Source: Chryseobacterium panacisoli (GTDB taxonomy: Bacteria; Bacteroidota; Bacteroidia; Flavobacteriales; Weeksellaceae). Taken from it: DNA of 64,000 bases. Made by a program: the position numbers and the translations under genes. Positions 15,992 through 25,303 of the stretch are shown one piece after another. Location of the stretch: contig NZ_VTRU01000005.1 of NCBI RefSeq assembly GCF_008274625.1, positions 248,001 through 312,000 on the forward strand, given 5' to 3'. How positions within the stretch are numbered: the stretch's first letter is position 1; every line of letters begins with the position of its first letter. The notes under the pieces were generated by a model. The model searched no databases and was not told the DNA's origin. It saw only the letters and a program-made list of their open reading frames with translations.

Positions 15992-17563
15992 TTATAGTTT
16001 ATACAATTCAACGATATTGGCACTTACACCAGTATTTCCCATTGTATTCATATTGTACATTCCGAAAGCAACCGGGCCTGTATAGCCTGTTTTGGTATAG
16101 GTAACCGTCTTGTTATTGAAATTGACAATAACGGTCCAGCTTCCCCCACGTCTTATAAATGTTGCATTTAGGGCATAAGTTGGCTCCGCAGTAGTAACCG
16201 CTTCGGCTGAATTGTCAGGAAACATTTTACACATAGGATACCAATAAGACTGAACCAGCCTTACATTCGCAACTGTTTGATTTAACAGATCTACTCCATT
16301 AGCAGCATTTACCAATCCTACAAAATGGGTCATACTACCATTAGCACTATTAATTATTGCAGTTTTACCAGTAATTTCAACATTCAAGTAAAAATCTTCG
16401 TCTGCCCCAATCAGTTGATTCGTCTTTCTGGCTGCGATGAAAGTAGAATCATCGGCTGGTGCTTTTACGTTACTGTCAGAACTGTAGCTTACAGCAGTTC
16501 CTGCCTGTGTAATGGCGGGTGATACTGCATTATTGTATATTTTCTGTTCCCAAACAATATTATTCAGTGGGATACGCTGGATCTGGCTTACCACACGAAT
16601 GGTAAAACTTGTCAGATACCAGGCTACCCCATTCCATAATCTGATTTTATATTCTCCTACCGGAATATTTTTGAAATTGTAGTAGAAGGTCAGATCAATT
16701 CCATTGGTATACAACTGAACCTGTGAACCAGGGATGGACGCAACAACAGTAGCCGTATCAGCAGAAATACTGTCCTGAGTACATAACTCGACTTTAAAGC
16801 TTGTGGAAGGAAGATTTAAGTTGGCTCCTTTCAGATTAATCCAGAACGGACGATCTGTTTTATCCACCACCGGAGGGGATATAACAGCCACACTCATTGT
16901 TCCTGTACTCCAGCCTCCATTCATTTTCGTTTTCCATGCTGATCTTTCAGTTTCTGTCATTTGACCGGGCATTTCCATCAGTAGATTTTTACTGTCTACA
17001 ATGGCATGTAAGCCGCTGGTATTTTGGACTACAACTTTTTGAAAATTAGCAATATCAGAATTCTTATTGGGCAGCCCGGATAATACATAAGGATTCCCTA
17101 AGGTATTGATCGAAAATGAAGCATTAAGGGTATGACTTCTTGCTGCATTGTTGGACAGGTTTGCATTCATCATATTTTTCCCCAAATCACCCGCAGGAAG
17201 TTTAGCAACATTCCCATTATCATTCAATCCTATAATTTTAGGATAATCCTGTGCGTTTCCGTCTGTCAATGGAATTTCTAATTTCTTAGCTAATTTCTCT
17301 CTTGTATTAAGATTATACTGAGCCTGGCTCGCAATTCCTTCTGCCAAAAGATCAGCATTTGAAATACTGACATGGTTATCAGCTAATTCCAGGGGAATGG
17401 TTCCGTCAACAACGGCATGGGTCTTTAAATCACCGTTTTCATCAACGGCATAATCTGTGTAAGATAGGGAACCCGGCGCTGCTACCTGATAAATAGCATT
17501 CGTTTCCCTTTCTCCAATGGGAGGTAATTCATTGACACGTATAATTTTTCCTATAATTGGCAT
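15992..17563 (-). CDS. Fibre- or spike-like protein, 523 aa, in the toxin operon
   Basis: No signal peptide is seen. The N-terminus (MPIIGKIIRVNELP, then NAIYQVAAPGSLSYTDYAVDENG) looks like the attachment part of phage tail-fibre or baseplate proteins. It is followed by a repetitive Asn/Ser/Gly-rich stretch (~80-200) and a C-terminal half of beta-rich domains. One of these (GADEDFYLNVEITGKTAIIN and WYPMCKMFPDNS) may be a lectin-like jelly roll. It resembles receptor-binding proteins more than enzymes. It lies 30 bp after the 1310-aa gene. The role (target recognition for the toxin) is inferred from context. Confidence 0.6.
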   Translation of the reverse strand: MPIIGKIIRVNELPPIGERETNAIYQVAAPGSLSYTDYAVDENGDLKTHAVVDGTIPLELADNHVSISNADLLAEGIASQAQYNLNTREKLAKKLEIPLTDGNAQDYPKIIGLNDNGNVAKLPAGDLGKNMMNANLSNNAARSHTLNASFSINTLGNPYVLSGLPNKNSDIANFQKVVVQNTSGLHAIVDSKNLLMEMPGQMTETERSAWKTKMNGGWSTGTMSVAVISPPVVDKTDRPFWINLKGANLNLPSTSFKVELCTQDSISADTATVVASIPGSQVQLYTNGIDLTFYYNFKNIPVGEYKIRLWNGVAWYLTSFTIRVVSQIQRIPLNNIVWEQKIYNNAVSPAITQAGTAVSYSSDSNVKAPADDSTFIAARKTNQLIGADEDFYLNVEITGKTAIINSANGSMTHFVGLVNAANGVDLLNQTVANVRLVQSYWYPMCKMFPDNSAEAVTTAEPTYALNATFIRRGGSWTVIVNFNNKTVTYTKTGYTGPVAFGMYNMNTMGNTGVSANIVELYKL

Positions 17564-17592
17564 TTTTTTTATTTTTAAGATTAATGACTATT

Positions 17593-20500
17593 TTATTTCC
17601 AGTCTCCTGAAATGACTTTTTGTCCTTCCAATGATTCTACTCCAAGGAGATAATCATTAGGTTCAAAGTTGGTTCCACAGACTTCTCCCAGCTCATCATC
17701 AAACTTCACTCCCGGTTCACAGTTGCAAGGCAAAGCTTTCTCAACTATTAGCCCAATAGAACCTGCCTGAAGAATGGTAAGGGAAGTAGGAATTTTCTCT
17801 CTCCACGGTTCTCCTTCTTTTGTTGCTTTTGGCGAACGTAATTCATCCACAATGGATAAGAATAGAGGGTCATCAATAACAGGAACTTCACCTCCGTTCC
17901 AGATTTGTCCTGTAGCAAGGAAATGTCTCACAGCTTCTTCGAATCCTGGTCTTACCGTAACAATAACTCTTGCCATTCCTGACTGCATAAAGGCTCTGAA
18001 TGTAGGATCATTATCATCAAACTGATATAAATCTGCCCAGGATTTTCTTTCTCCCCAATAATAAGGATAGAAATAATAGCTCATAATTTCCCATTCAAAT
18101 GCCTGTTCCATAAATTTGATAAATGCAGCATATTGATCCAGTTTTTCATCCACTTTGATGTCTGTATTCTGAAAAGTTTCTACAGAAGCATTATCATTGG
18201 TATAATATCTTTTTTTACCAAACGTGAGTAATGCATCAGGGCTTTGATTCAGCATATAGGAGATACAGTTTCTTCTTAAAATGGTATTTTCTATTTTTCT
18301 GTAGAATCCCGGATTGGATCCTTTGATCTGAACTCCTACAGCTTTTGCATCTGCCAAAGCCGCTTCATATTTGCTCAATTCTACTTTATAGGCTTCAATA
18401 ATCTTATTGAATGCTTTCTGCATCCATCCGTTTTTATATTCTTCCTGTAATACACATTTGATATTAACCGTTGCATGGAAATAATGGGCATTGGTTGTAG
18501 CAATAGTGATAGGAACTTCCCGAACGAATTTTAGAAATGCATTAGTCGAACTATCTCCTCCTACCAGTAAACTTGCTCCATTTCCCCAACCATTGTAGCC
18601 TGGGAAAGAATTACTGCTTTTCACAATATAGGATTCAGTGATATAATGTTCCGGAATAGCAATAAGATCAGATTTTGAAGAGGCTTGTTTTGATTCAGTG
18701 GATGAGTAATCAATGGATTTTCCAACATATACCACAGGTTCCAGCTTTTCATCAACTTCAACATTATAATAACCCAGCCAGTATTTTAGCTTTGTGGAAT
18801 CTGTCAGAGCACTCCAGTCTTTGATCTGCATACCGGCAGATTCTCTTGGATCAATAGGTTTTACCAATTGGTTCTCAGGGTTATTACTTACTTGCATTCC
18901 TAATGAATGTAATTTGGCAGGTTCCGGAATCATAAACTCAAACATCATACGCTTTCCATAATTAAAGATCTGGTTCTTTACTACTTTATCTACCCAACGG
19001 TAAACTCCCACCACATGATTGCTGCCTTTGGTGTTATCAAAACCATGTTTGTTATTTTCCTCATATTCCTCAAGGATTTTATCAATACGTTCTTCTTTCA
19101 CTTTGGTGACAATCCTTTCCAGGGCTCTCGCTGTAACATCTTTCGCCTCAGTAACAGCCTGTCTGTTACTTTCCTCTTTGGAACTATGGGTAGCATAGTT
19201 AGCTGCAGTATTTAGCATATACTTTGCTCCCACTCCCCATGATGCATTAAATCCTGCCTGTGCTGCAAAATCCTTAGATTCCTGAAGTACTTTGGAAATT
19301 TCGCTTTGCATCTCATTCCTTTCCGTAGAAGTAGTGTCTGTCAATTTCTCTTTTTCAGATTCCGTAGATTTAGTGGTTTGGGATTCACTTCTTTTTAATC
19401 TTCTTGAAGATTTTTCTCTATACTCCCTTGCCATAATATTTTCGATGTGTGAAACATCTCCTTCTACATAACAGTAGGTACTTTGTTCTACCTTTCGGTA
19501 ATCCGCAATACCAATATTTTTCATTCCAAAGCCTGATGGGATAAATGGCTGATCATCCTCAGGTGTTGTCGAGGTATCTTTACTTTTCAGACAAACACTT
19601 CCTTCACCTGTCAGATTATAGGTTTTTGTTACCGAATCTATTCCTCCTGCGGTATATATGGTCATAGGAATTTTGCAGGTATATACTTTTCCGTCGTCAA
19701 GGGTAAGCTCTGCTTCAAGCTGACAGCCATTCTTTATAGCATCTGTAATTTGCAATTGAGGTAAAATTCCATCGCTAAACAGGGATAAGTAATCTCCTCC
19801 ACCGGCAACTTGTAACTGATTTGAAGTTTGAACTACATTCCCATTATTATCCAATATTTTGAGTGTTCCTGAAGCTGATGAAAATAGTGATGTAGTTTCT
19901 TTAGGCGTCATACTTAATAACCATCTGTCCGAATAGTTCTGAAAAGATCTGGTTCTTAACAAAACAGGCAAACAGTTACCGGTTCCTCCATCACCTCCGG
20001 TACCTTTATTTTTTACTATAAATGTTCCAGGTCCTTCAAATCTGTACATTCTGTTCGCCGTCCACAATAACTTTGCTTTCATGGTATATGCAAGACCATC
20101 ATTAAGAATAACTTCACCTTCCAACAGCAAAACTTCATTTGTATCTATAACAGCAACGGGAATTTTTTCAGGAGTATTGAATAAAGAGGTTACGTTAGGT
20201 GCATCAAATGTATAAGCTAAGGTTCCACCTGCTAAAAGTTGATCATCATAAGACTTTATAGTGTAACTTCCACTTACAATATGTTTAGGAGCATTGATAT
20301 CAGTGGTAAGAATCATGGTATGATCCCCCAAGCCCATATTGCCACTCAATGTTCTGGCAAAAAAAGGAATCTCCTGAGTATTGACAGATTGCGTTACAGG
20401 AATGACAACACCTCCTACCGTTGTAGAAACCTGTGGATTAAGGTTTGTATTATTTAATATCGTTTGCTGCAGCTGTTGACTGTTTTGTTCAATAGTTTGA

Positions 20501-21525
20501 AAAAGCTCTGTAAAGGTTGAAACTTTATTTAATGCACCTGCCAAATCAGAAGTACCGAAGATTCGTTGTAAGGACTCGTTATTTCCCTGGCTTAATTGTC
20601 GCTGAAGATCTTCTAACTGAATTTCAGGATGAAAATTAAATTGGAAATTGGAAACTTCCGGAACCGGAATATATTTCAAACTTGAGAGCCCTTCACGATT
20701 ATCTGCTGCTAGGAAAATCTCTTTCTGATATTCCTGTTCTTTGACAAGGGCATCATATCTTGCCTGTTCAGGTCTTACCTGCTCTTGATATTCTTTGTAA
20801 GCAGTTTCATAAGCCGCTCCATATTCCTTTTGATAATTTTTTTCAAATTGTTCCAAAGTTCTTTTAAGCTCCTCATTTCCTTTTAAGTTTACTGTGGCTT
20901 CTGCAAACTTCAAGGCACTATCGTTAAAAGGAGTACTTTGTATACTGCTTCTCTCTCTTGAAACAGCTGTATTTGAAGAAGCAGACTTTGCGCTAAAAAG
21001 TTCCTTAGGAAGGACTACTTTGGCTTTAATAACATCTTCATACTGAGCCTCAGTAGCTCCATCATAATTGGAAAGGATATGATCAAGATGTAAAAATTGC
21101 ATTAAAGTTTCTTTTGCATAAAAATCCTTTTGGGTAACAACCTGATAAATAAGATTATCCCAAATATTAGAATCGATTTCAACAATAGGTTTCGGAGTCT
21201 CTTTGTAAGTCTTAATTTTAGCATCAAATTCCTCTTTGGTTGCTTTTACTTTATTTTTTGCAACCCAAACTGACAATTCATAAAATTGTACACTTTTAGC
21301 TTTAAGAGATGCTTCTGTTTCTATTGTTAAACCTGTGATCTTTTCGCAGACGTTTTTTAAAGATTCTCCAGCTTCTACTCTTGGGTCAATTATCCCTTTT
21401 TGTCTTAGGTAGTTTCTGAAAATAAATCTTTTCTCCCTGTTCTTTGGATCAGATAATTCCGCGCTTCGCATTGTTGCAAATCTGAATAAAGTTTGTGAGC
21501 CATTATTTTGATTAATTGCTTCCAT
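17593..21525 (-). CDS. Large uncharacterised protein, 1310 aa, first gene of the toxin operon
   Basis: No signal peptide. The N-terminal ~350 residues are charged and helical (SDPKNREKRFIFRNYLRQKG, a Glu/Lys/Gln-rich coil around 200-280). Residues ~380-630 are beta-rich. Around 650-690 is a segment VEGDVSHIENIMAREYREKS with a Ser/Thr/Glu-rich coiled coil after it. At ~820 is HVVGVYRWVDKVVKNQIFNY followed by GKRMMFEFMIPEPA, which looks strongly conserved. I have a vague memory of these segments in other very large uncharacterised bacterial proteins but no function. The C-terminal part has FEWEIMSYYFYPYYWG and GEPWREKIPTSL. It leads the operon and may be a scaffold or delivery component. Confidence 0.65.
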   Translation of the reverse strand: MEAINQNNGSQTLFRFATMRSAELSDPKNREKRFIFRNYLRQKGIIDPRVEAGESLKNVCEKITGLTIETEASLKAKSVQFYELSVWVAKNKVKATKEEFDAKIKTYKETPKPIVEIDSNIWDNLIYQVVTQKDFYAKETLMQFLHLDHILSNYDGATEAQYEDVIKAKVVLPKELFSAKSASSNTAVSRERSSIQSTPFNDSALKFAEATVNLKGNEELKRTLEQFEKNYQKEYGAAYETAYKEYQEQVRPEQARYDALVKEQEYQKEIFLAADNREGLSSLKYIPVPEVSNFQFNFHPEIQLEDLQRQLSQGNNESLQRIFGTSDLAGALNKVSTFTELFQTIEQNSQQLQQTILNNTNLNPQVSTTVGGVVIPVTQSVNTQEIPFFARTLSGNMGLGDHTMILTTDINAPKHIVSGSYTIKSYDDQLLAGGTLAYTFDAPNVTSLFNTPEKIPVAVIDTNEVLLLEGEVILNDGLAYTMKAKLLWTANRMYRFEGPGTFIVKNKGTGGDGGTGNCLPVLLRTRSFQNYSDRWLLSMTPKETTSLFSSASGTLKILDNNGNVVQTSNQLQVAGGGDYLSLFSDGILPQLQITDAIKNGCQLEAELTLDDGKVYTCKIPMTIYTAGGIDSVTKTYNLTGEGSVCLKSKDTSTTPEDDQPFIPSGFGMKNIGIADYRKVEQSTYCYVEGDVSHIENIMAREYREKSSRRLKRSESQTTKSTESEKEKLTDTTSTERNEMQSEISKVLQESKDFAAQAGFNASWGVGAKYMLNTAANYATHSSKEESNRQAVTEAKDVTARALERIVTKVKEERIDKILEEYEENNKHGFDNTKGSNHVVGVYRWVDKVVKNQIFNYGKRMMFEFMIPEPAKLHSLGMQVSNNPENQLVKPIDPRESAGMQIKDWSALTDSTKLKYWLGYYNVEVDEKLEPVVYVGKSIDYSSTESKQASSKSDLIAIPEHYITESYIVKSSNSFPGYNGWGNGASLLVGGDSSTNAFLKFVREVPITIATTNAHYFHATVNIKCVLQEEYKNGWMQKAFNKIIEAYKVELSKYEAALADAKAVGVQIKGSNPGFYRKIENTILRRNCISYMLNQSPDALLTFGKKRYYTNDNASVETFQNTDIKVDEKLDQYAAFIKFMEQAFEWEIMSYYFYPYYWGERKSWADLYQFDDNDPTFRAFMQSGMARVIVTVRPGFEEAVRHFLATGQIWNGGEVPVIDDPLFLSIVDELRSPKATKEGEPWREKIPTSLTILQAGSIGLIVEKALPCNCEPGVKFDDELGEVCGTNFEPNDYLLGVESLEGQKVISGDWK

Positions 21526-21910
21526 TTTTTAATTTTGTTTTGGTTTTTATAAAGGTTAGGATCTGAATCTCTTTTTAGTAGATTGTCTTCAGGTTTTAGC
21601 CTTATTTTTTTAGGTGGTTTCCGGCAAATGATATCCACCATCAGTTTTTAAGTCTGATTTCATTTTCTGTGTTTTTCCTTGAAGCAAAGATCACCCCCAG
21701 AAGCGACAGAACTCGTCGTATTAAATTTTATTTAGAAAAAAATGAAAGCTCTGATATATAAAAGCTATAACCTCATCGAAAAAACAATAAAATGAGTTTG
21801 CAGATAATACTGCAAACCTATAAATCAATAAGAGTTAGATCCGCGGAATAATTAAATTTTAAATAAAGTACAGCTCTTTTCACGTTGATATTTCATAAAC
21901 CCTATACTTA
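21526..21910. other. Divergent intergenic region, toxin operon / recombinase remnant
   Basis: About 385 bp between the start of the 1310-aa gene (minus) and the recombinase remnant (plus). It must contain the promoter of the toxin operon, but no good TAnnTTTG match was found. AT-rich, with no gene supported. Confidence 0.4.
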
Positions 21911-23280
21911 TGAAATCAGCGTATTTATATGTCAGAGTGAGTACTGATGAACAAATGAGAAAAGGCTATTCTCTTCCTGAGCAGGAGGAAAGGCTGTTGA
22001 AATATTGTGAACTGAATCAAAGGAATCTTCAGAGAAGATTTTTCAGCAAAGGACTTTAATCGACCTGAATGGAAAAGGATTATTAAAACTTTAAAAAATA
22101 ACATAAAAAGACCTGCGGAAAATATACTATTTATTAAGTGGGATCGGTTCAGCCGTAACATTGAATATGCCTATCAAATGCTTGGTATATTAAGAAGTTT
22201 AAACACAAAACCATTCGCTATTGACCAACCAATCGATTTTGATGTTCCTGAAAGTATCGTGATGCTTGCTGTCTATCTTTCAATTCCTGAAGCTGAAAAC
22301 AACAGAAGAGGACGAAATGCTTCGGATGGAATGCGTAGAGCCAGAAAAATGGGAAGATGATAAAAAAATCATGAAACTTAAACAGCCACAAGCGGATTTA
22401 ATCAAATGGGCTTTTGAACAGTTTGCTACTGGTACCTATTCAATCAGTCAGGTGAGAACGATGACCGTCCAAAAAGGTCTACTGTGCAGTAAGAATAATT
22501 TTTGGAAGATACTGCATAATCCTATTTATTGTGGAATAATTACGGTTAAAGCAACTAAAACTGAAGATATTCAATATGTAAAAGGAATTCATAGGCACAT
22601 CATAGCAGAGAATCTTTTCCGAACAGTCCAATTATTACTCAAAAGTAAACGCAAACAGAATGAGTCAAAACTTCAATCAAAACTTCTATTCCCACTCAGA
22701 GGGTTCATAAATTGTCCTTTTTGTAGGCGAAAGTTGACAGGAAGTACATCTCAGGGCAAAATCAAAAAATACGGGTATTATCATTGTAGTACATCTAAAT
22801 GCAAAGGCAGGTTTAAAGCAGATTTTCTAGAAAAATCATACGAAAGTCTCTTAAAAAAAATCACCCTCCTTCCAAGTGTACATGAACCTTTTTAATCTCA
22901 TTCTCGAAGATGAAAATATATTCACCGCTAGAAGGCAAGCATTGAATGAAAGAAAGATCGTCCTTACAGAAATTTCTCAAAATAATGAGCTACTGGCAAA
23001 TGCAAGAAGATACTTATTAGCCGGAAAAATAGATTTTGAAGATTTCAGAGACACTAAAAAAGAGCATAATCAAATTACCCATGGTTTAACGAGAGACTAA
23101 AGCATCTTACACAGAAATTGAATATGGATTTTTATAAAGACAATGAAACAGAGTCAAAAGATCGGATTAATATTTTTCAAGTCTATAACATTCAAGACTT
23201 CGTTGGCAAAAGACACATTGCAAGTATGTTTACACCTTCTGAAATAAATATTTTCAAAAAGGACTTTGAAAATATAGAAA
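21911..23280 (+). pseudogene. Large serine recombinase, frameshifted in several places
   Basis: The start reads MKSAYLYVRVSTDEQMRKGY with the catalytic Ser at residue 11, the hallmark of the resolvase/invertase family. After residue ~48 a frame change leads to DFNRPEWKRIIKTLKNN and FIKWDRFSRNIEYAYQML, still the catalytic domain. A second change plus a small deletion follows at ~22350 (after GMRRARKMGR). The recombinase and zinc-ribbon domains are recognisable (FINCPFCRRKLTGSTSQG, then HCSTSKCKGRF). Further frame changes occur near 22885 and 23100. A whole protein would be about 450-500 aa. At least four breaks mean it is inactive. It lies next to the tRNA end, where an island integrase would be expected. 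Confidence 0.85.
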
Positions 23281-23543
23281 TCAATCCAATCCTAAAAAAA
23301 ATAATAATGTTTGATGGATTAATCAATAAGAGGGCTGATAAAACTCAAAAAATCATTGAGAAAGATATCAACAGAATCACAAAATATTTTTCTGGACGAA
23401 TGGTTTCTACTATTCAAGCAATAAAAGTCCTGAAAAATAATGGGATACATACCAATGAAGAGGAAGCAATTGTTATATTAGATTTCTTATACATGCTAGC
23501 TAATACCTTAAAAAAAGATGATGATTTTGAGCAACAAGATTGA
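23118..23543 (+). CDS. Recombinase C-terminal piece fused in frame to a small conserved protein
   Basis: The first ~60 residues (INIFQVYNIQDFVGKRHIAS, then FTPSEINIF) are the normal end of flavobacterial large serine recombinases. After a possible internal Met (MFDGLINKRAD, near 23309) comes IEKDINRITKYFSGRMVSTI and EEEAIVILDFLYMLANTL. This is a small helical protein that I believe is usually a separate gene behind such recombinases. Here there is no stop between them. The second half may still be expressed from 23309. A decayed relative lies at 8382-8545. Function unknown. Confidence 0.6.
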   Translation: MNMDFYKDNETESKDRINIFQVYNIQDFVGKRHIASMFTPSEINIFKKDFENIEINPILKKIIMFDGLINKRADKTQKIIEKDINRITKYFSGRMVSTIQAIKVLKNNGIHTNEEEAIVILDFLYMLANTLKKDDDFEQQD

Positions 23544-23616
23544 ATGGTTAAAGGAATATTCTAGTAACAAATATTTTTTATATTGAGAAACATTCAAAAA
23601 GTCGAACACATTTTAC

Positions 23617-23714
23617 AATCTCTCACCCTAAGACAATCAACTGAAAAATCAACTCGCAAAACAAAAAAAAGAGACGTTTAAAAATAAACGTCTCTCTTAG
23701 CGGAGAGTGAGGGA
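23617..23714. repeat. Right 98-bp direct repeat (attR-like), overlapping tRNA-Ser
   Basis: Identical to 8614-8711. It includes the tRNA terminator hairpin and the last 13 bases of the tRNA gene (23702-23714). The element lies to its left, the tRNA body to its right. Confidence 0.9.
23663..23694 (-). terminator. Terminator of tRNA-Ser
   Basis: GAGACGTTTA (23671-23680) pairs with TAAACGTCTC (23685-23694) with a loop of four A. On the minus strand it is followed by eight T. It is duplicated at 8660-8691 within the left repeat. Confidence 0.85.
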
Positions 23715-23785
23715 TTCGAACCCCCGGACCTGTTACAGTCAACAGTTTTCAAGACTGCCGCAATCGACCACTCTGCCAACTCTCC
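23702..23785 (-). tRNA. tRNA-Ser (anticodon TGA)
   Basis: The minus strand reads GGAGAGTTGGCAGAGTGG at the 5' end. The anticodon loop is CTTGAAA (anticodon TGA), a long variable arm follows, the T-loop is GGTTCGAATCC, and the acceptor closes with ACTCTCC; 84 bases, CCA not encoded. The 7-bp acceptor stem GGAGAGT/ACTCTCC is intact. It is the integration target of the island, whose repeat covers the last 13 bases. It carries its own promoter (23820-23850) and terminator. Confidence 0.95.
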
Positions 23786-23819
23786 TTCAACTCCGGTAGT
23801 ACCGTTGTTTTCAGTGGTG

Positions 23820-23850
23820 CAAATATAGAAAGTTTTTTATTACTGACAAA
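23820..23850 (-). promoter_or_regulatory. Promoter of tRNA-Ser, Bacteroidetes type
   Basis: On the minus strand TTTG (23850-23847) is followed after exactly 19 bases by TATATTTG (23827-23820). This fits the flavobacterial -33/-7 consensus TTTG and TAnnTTTG. The tRNA starts 35 bases downstream of the -7 box. Confidence 0.8.
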
Positions 23851-23999
23851 ATATTTTTTGAATAAAATTCGTATTTCTGCAACTTTGGAGAAAATTCTAT
23901 TTTTTCATGCCTGTAAAACAAGAATATTAAGAACTCATCACCAGTCATTTACCCTTAAATAGGGAGTATTTCGACTTCTATACTATTTTTAACACTATT

Positions 24000-24494
24000 T
24001 TATCCATAGTAATATTCAGTGGTGACATCTCCGGTAAAAGCAGGATGCATGTCCTGTTTCTGCATATTCAGTTCAAATAATCTTTCGCCATCTTTATTTC
24101 CTCCCCTTATTTTTAAGGAATACCATCCGTTTTCTAAAGATAAAGTAATGCTGTTTTCAGCATTAATAGAAGTAATGTCTTTTAAATAACCGATGCCCAC
24201 AATTTTCACTTCATTATTAGCGGTCTGAAATATCCAGCCTCTCGACTCTACTTCTACCTCATCATCATTCAAAATCTTTTCATCATTCACGGAAACCCGG
24301 AATGCATAATGGTCTTCTTCAACCCCTATGATGGGAATTGCGATGCCTGATTTGGTTATTTCATCTCCATGTTCATTTTCTACGAAATATTTTAAAATAT
24401 TAGTACCGGAAAGATTGTTTTCTTGCAGGTAATTTGCTAAAAGCTGCGGACTAAATACCACAAAACCTTTAAGTTCTGAGAATATTTTCTTCAT
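24000..24494 (-). CDS. Hypothetical protein, 164 aa
   Basis: No signal peptide and no family I can name. The start is helical (FSELKGFVVFSPQLLANYLQ). The rest is beta-rich, with IVGIGYLKDITSI and SITLSLENGWYSLKIRGG near the end. It lies between the tRNA promoter and the RHS immunity gene, co-directional but 266 bp away from the latter. It might be a further immunity or accessory gene of the VgrG/RHS module, but nothing in the sequence proves it. Confidence 0.65.
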   Translation of the reverse strand: MKKIFSELKGFVVFSPQLLANYLQENNLSGTNILKYFVENEHGDEITKSGIAIPIIGVEEDHYAFRVSVNDEKILNDDEVEVESRGWIFQTANNEVKIVGIGYLKDITSINAENSITLSLENGWYSLKIRGGNKDGERLFELNMQKQDMHPAFTGDVTTEYYYG

Positions 24495-24760
24495 ATATAT
24501 TTGGATTGGATTTGGATTAAATTTTATCTGTTTACCATGGTATCGACATGTTCAGATTATTTTTTTAATGTTTGATCAGTTTGGTTCGCCCGGCGAAAAC
24601 AAATCTTTGATGAAAGTTTTATCTTCACATACTTTTTTTAAAGTTTAAATAAAATCCTCCAACTTTTCTGAATCAGAAGAATAAAATTATATATTAGTTT
24701 TAAGCAAAAAGAATTGTAAAACCATTGTTATCTAATAAAGGATTTATTCATGAGATTTAC

Positions 24761-25279
24761 TTATCCCGTAATTTTAATTGGTTTATCTTTTCTTTTGAAA
24801 TCAAACCAGAATATTTTACTTTGCCCCATACTTTTTAAATAAAAAATATCCTTGTAAAAAGTTCCCGCACCAGAGTAAACTCCTTTGTCATAATCAGCAT
24901 CTTTCTTTAACATATTAAGCAGTGCATTAAAAAATGATTTAATATTTTTTTCAGGAGTCTTGCTTATCATTCTTAATGCCGTCTGTTCAATATTATCTCC
25001 GTCTTCTCTACCTCCGGTTCCCTCTATTGTATAACCATATATTTCATCACTATAGAAACTTATTTTCTGTGAAACATCAATTAACTTTGTGGATAGAAAA
25101 AAACAACTATAGCTTTCATTAATATCAATTTCTTTAATATTATTTTCTAACAAAGTATGCCACACTTTTCCTGAATCTCTATATTCAATATATACATAAA
25201 CTTCATACTTATCTAAAAGAGGTTTAGCATACTCTATTACATTATCAATTGTATTTAAAATACTTATTTTACTTGCCAT
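24761..25279 (-). CDS. Putative immunity protein to the RHS toxin
   Basis: The 172-aa cytoplasmic protein starts 24 bp after the RHS stop. It is AT-rich like the RHS tip and unlike the RHS core. It contains EVYVYIEYRDSGKVWHTLL, GYTIEGTGGREDGD and a helical region (FFNALLNMLKKDADYDKG). I do not recognise a family. Position directly behind the toxin tip and matching base composition argue for the cognate immunity gene. Confidence 0.7.
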   Translation of the reverse strand: MASKISILNTIDNVIEYAKPLLDKYEVYVYIEYRDSGKVWHTLLENNIKEIDINESYSCFFLSTKLIDVSQKISFYSDEIYGYTIEGTGGREDGDNIEQTALRMISKTPEKNIKSFFNALLNMLKKDADYDKGVYSGAGTFYKDIFYLKSMGQSKIFWFDFKRKDKPIKITG

Positions 25280-25303
25280 TTAATCTCTATTTACTATTTT
25301 AAA

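Noticed and set aside
21911..23280. Functional serine integrase
   Set aside because: At least four frame changes and a small deletion break the reading frame, so it is listed as a pseudogene.
24000..24494. Immunity protein for the RHS toxin
   Set aside because: Not adjacent to the RHS tip; the 172-aa gene at 24761 is better placed. Left as hypothetical.
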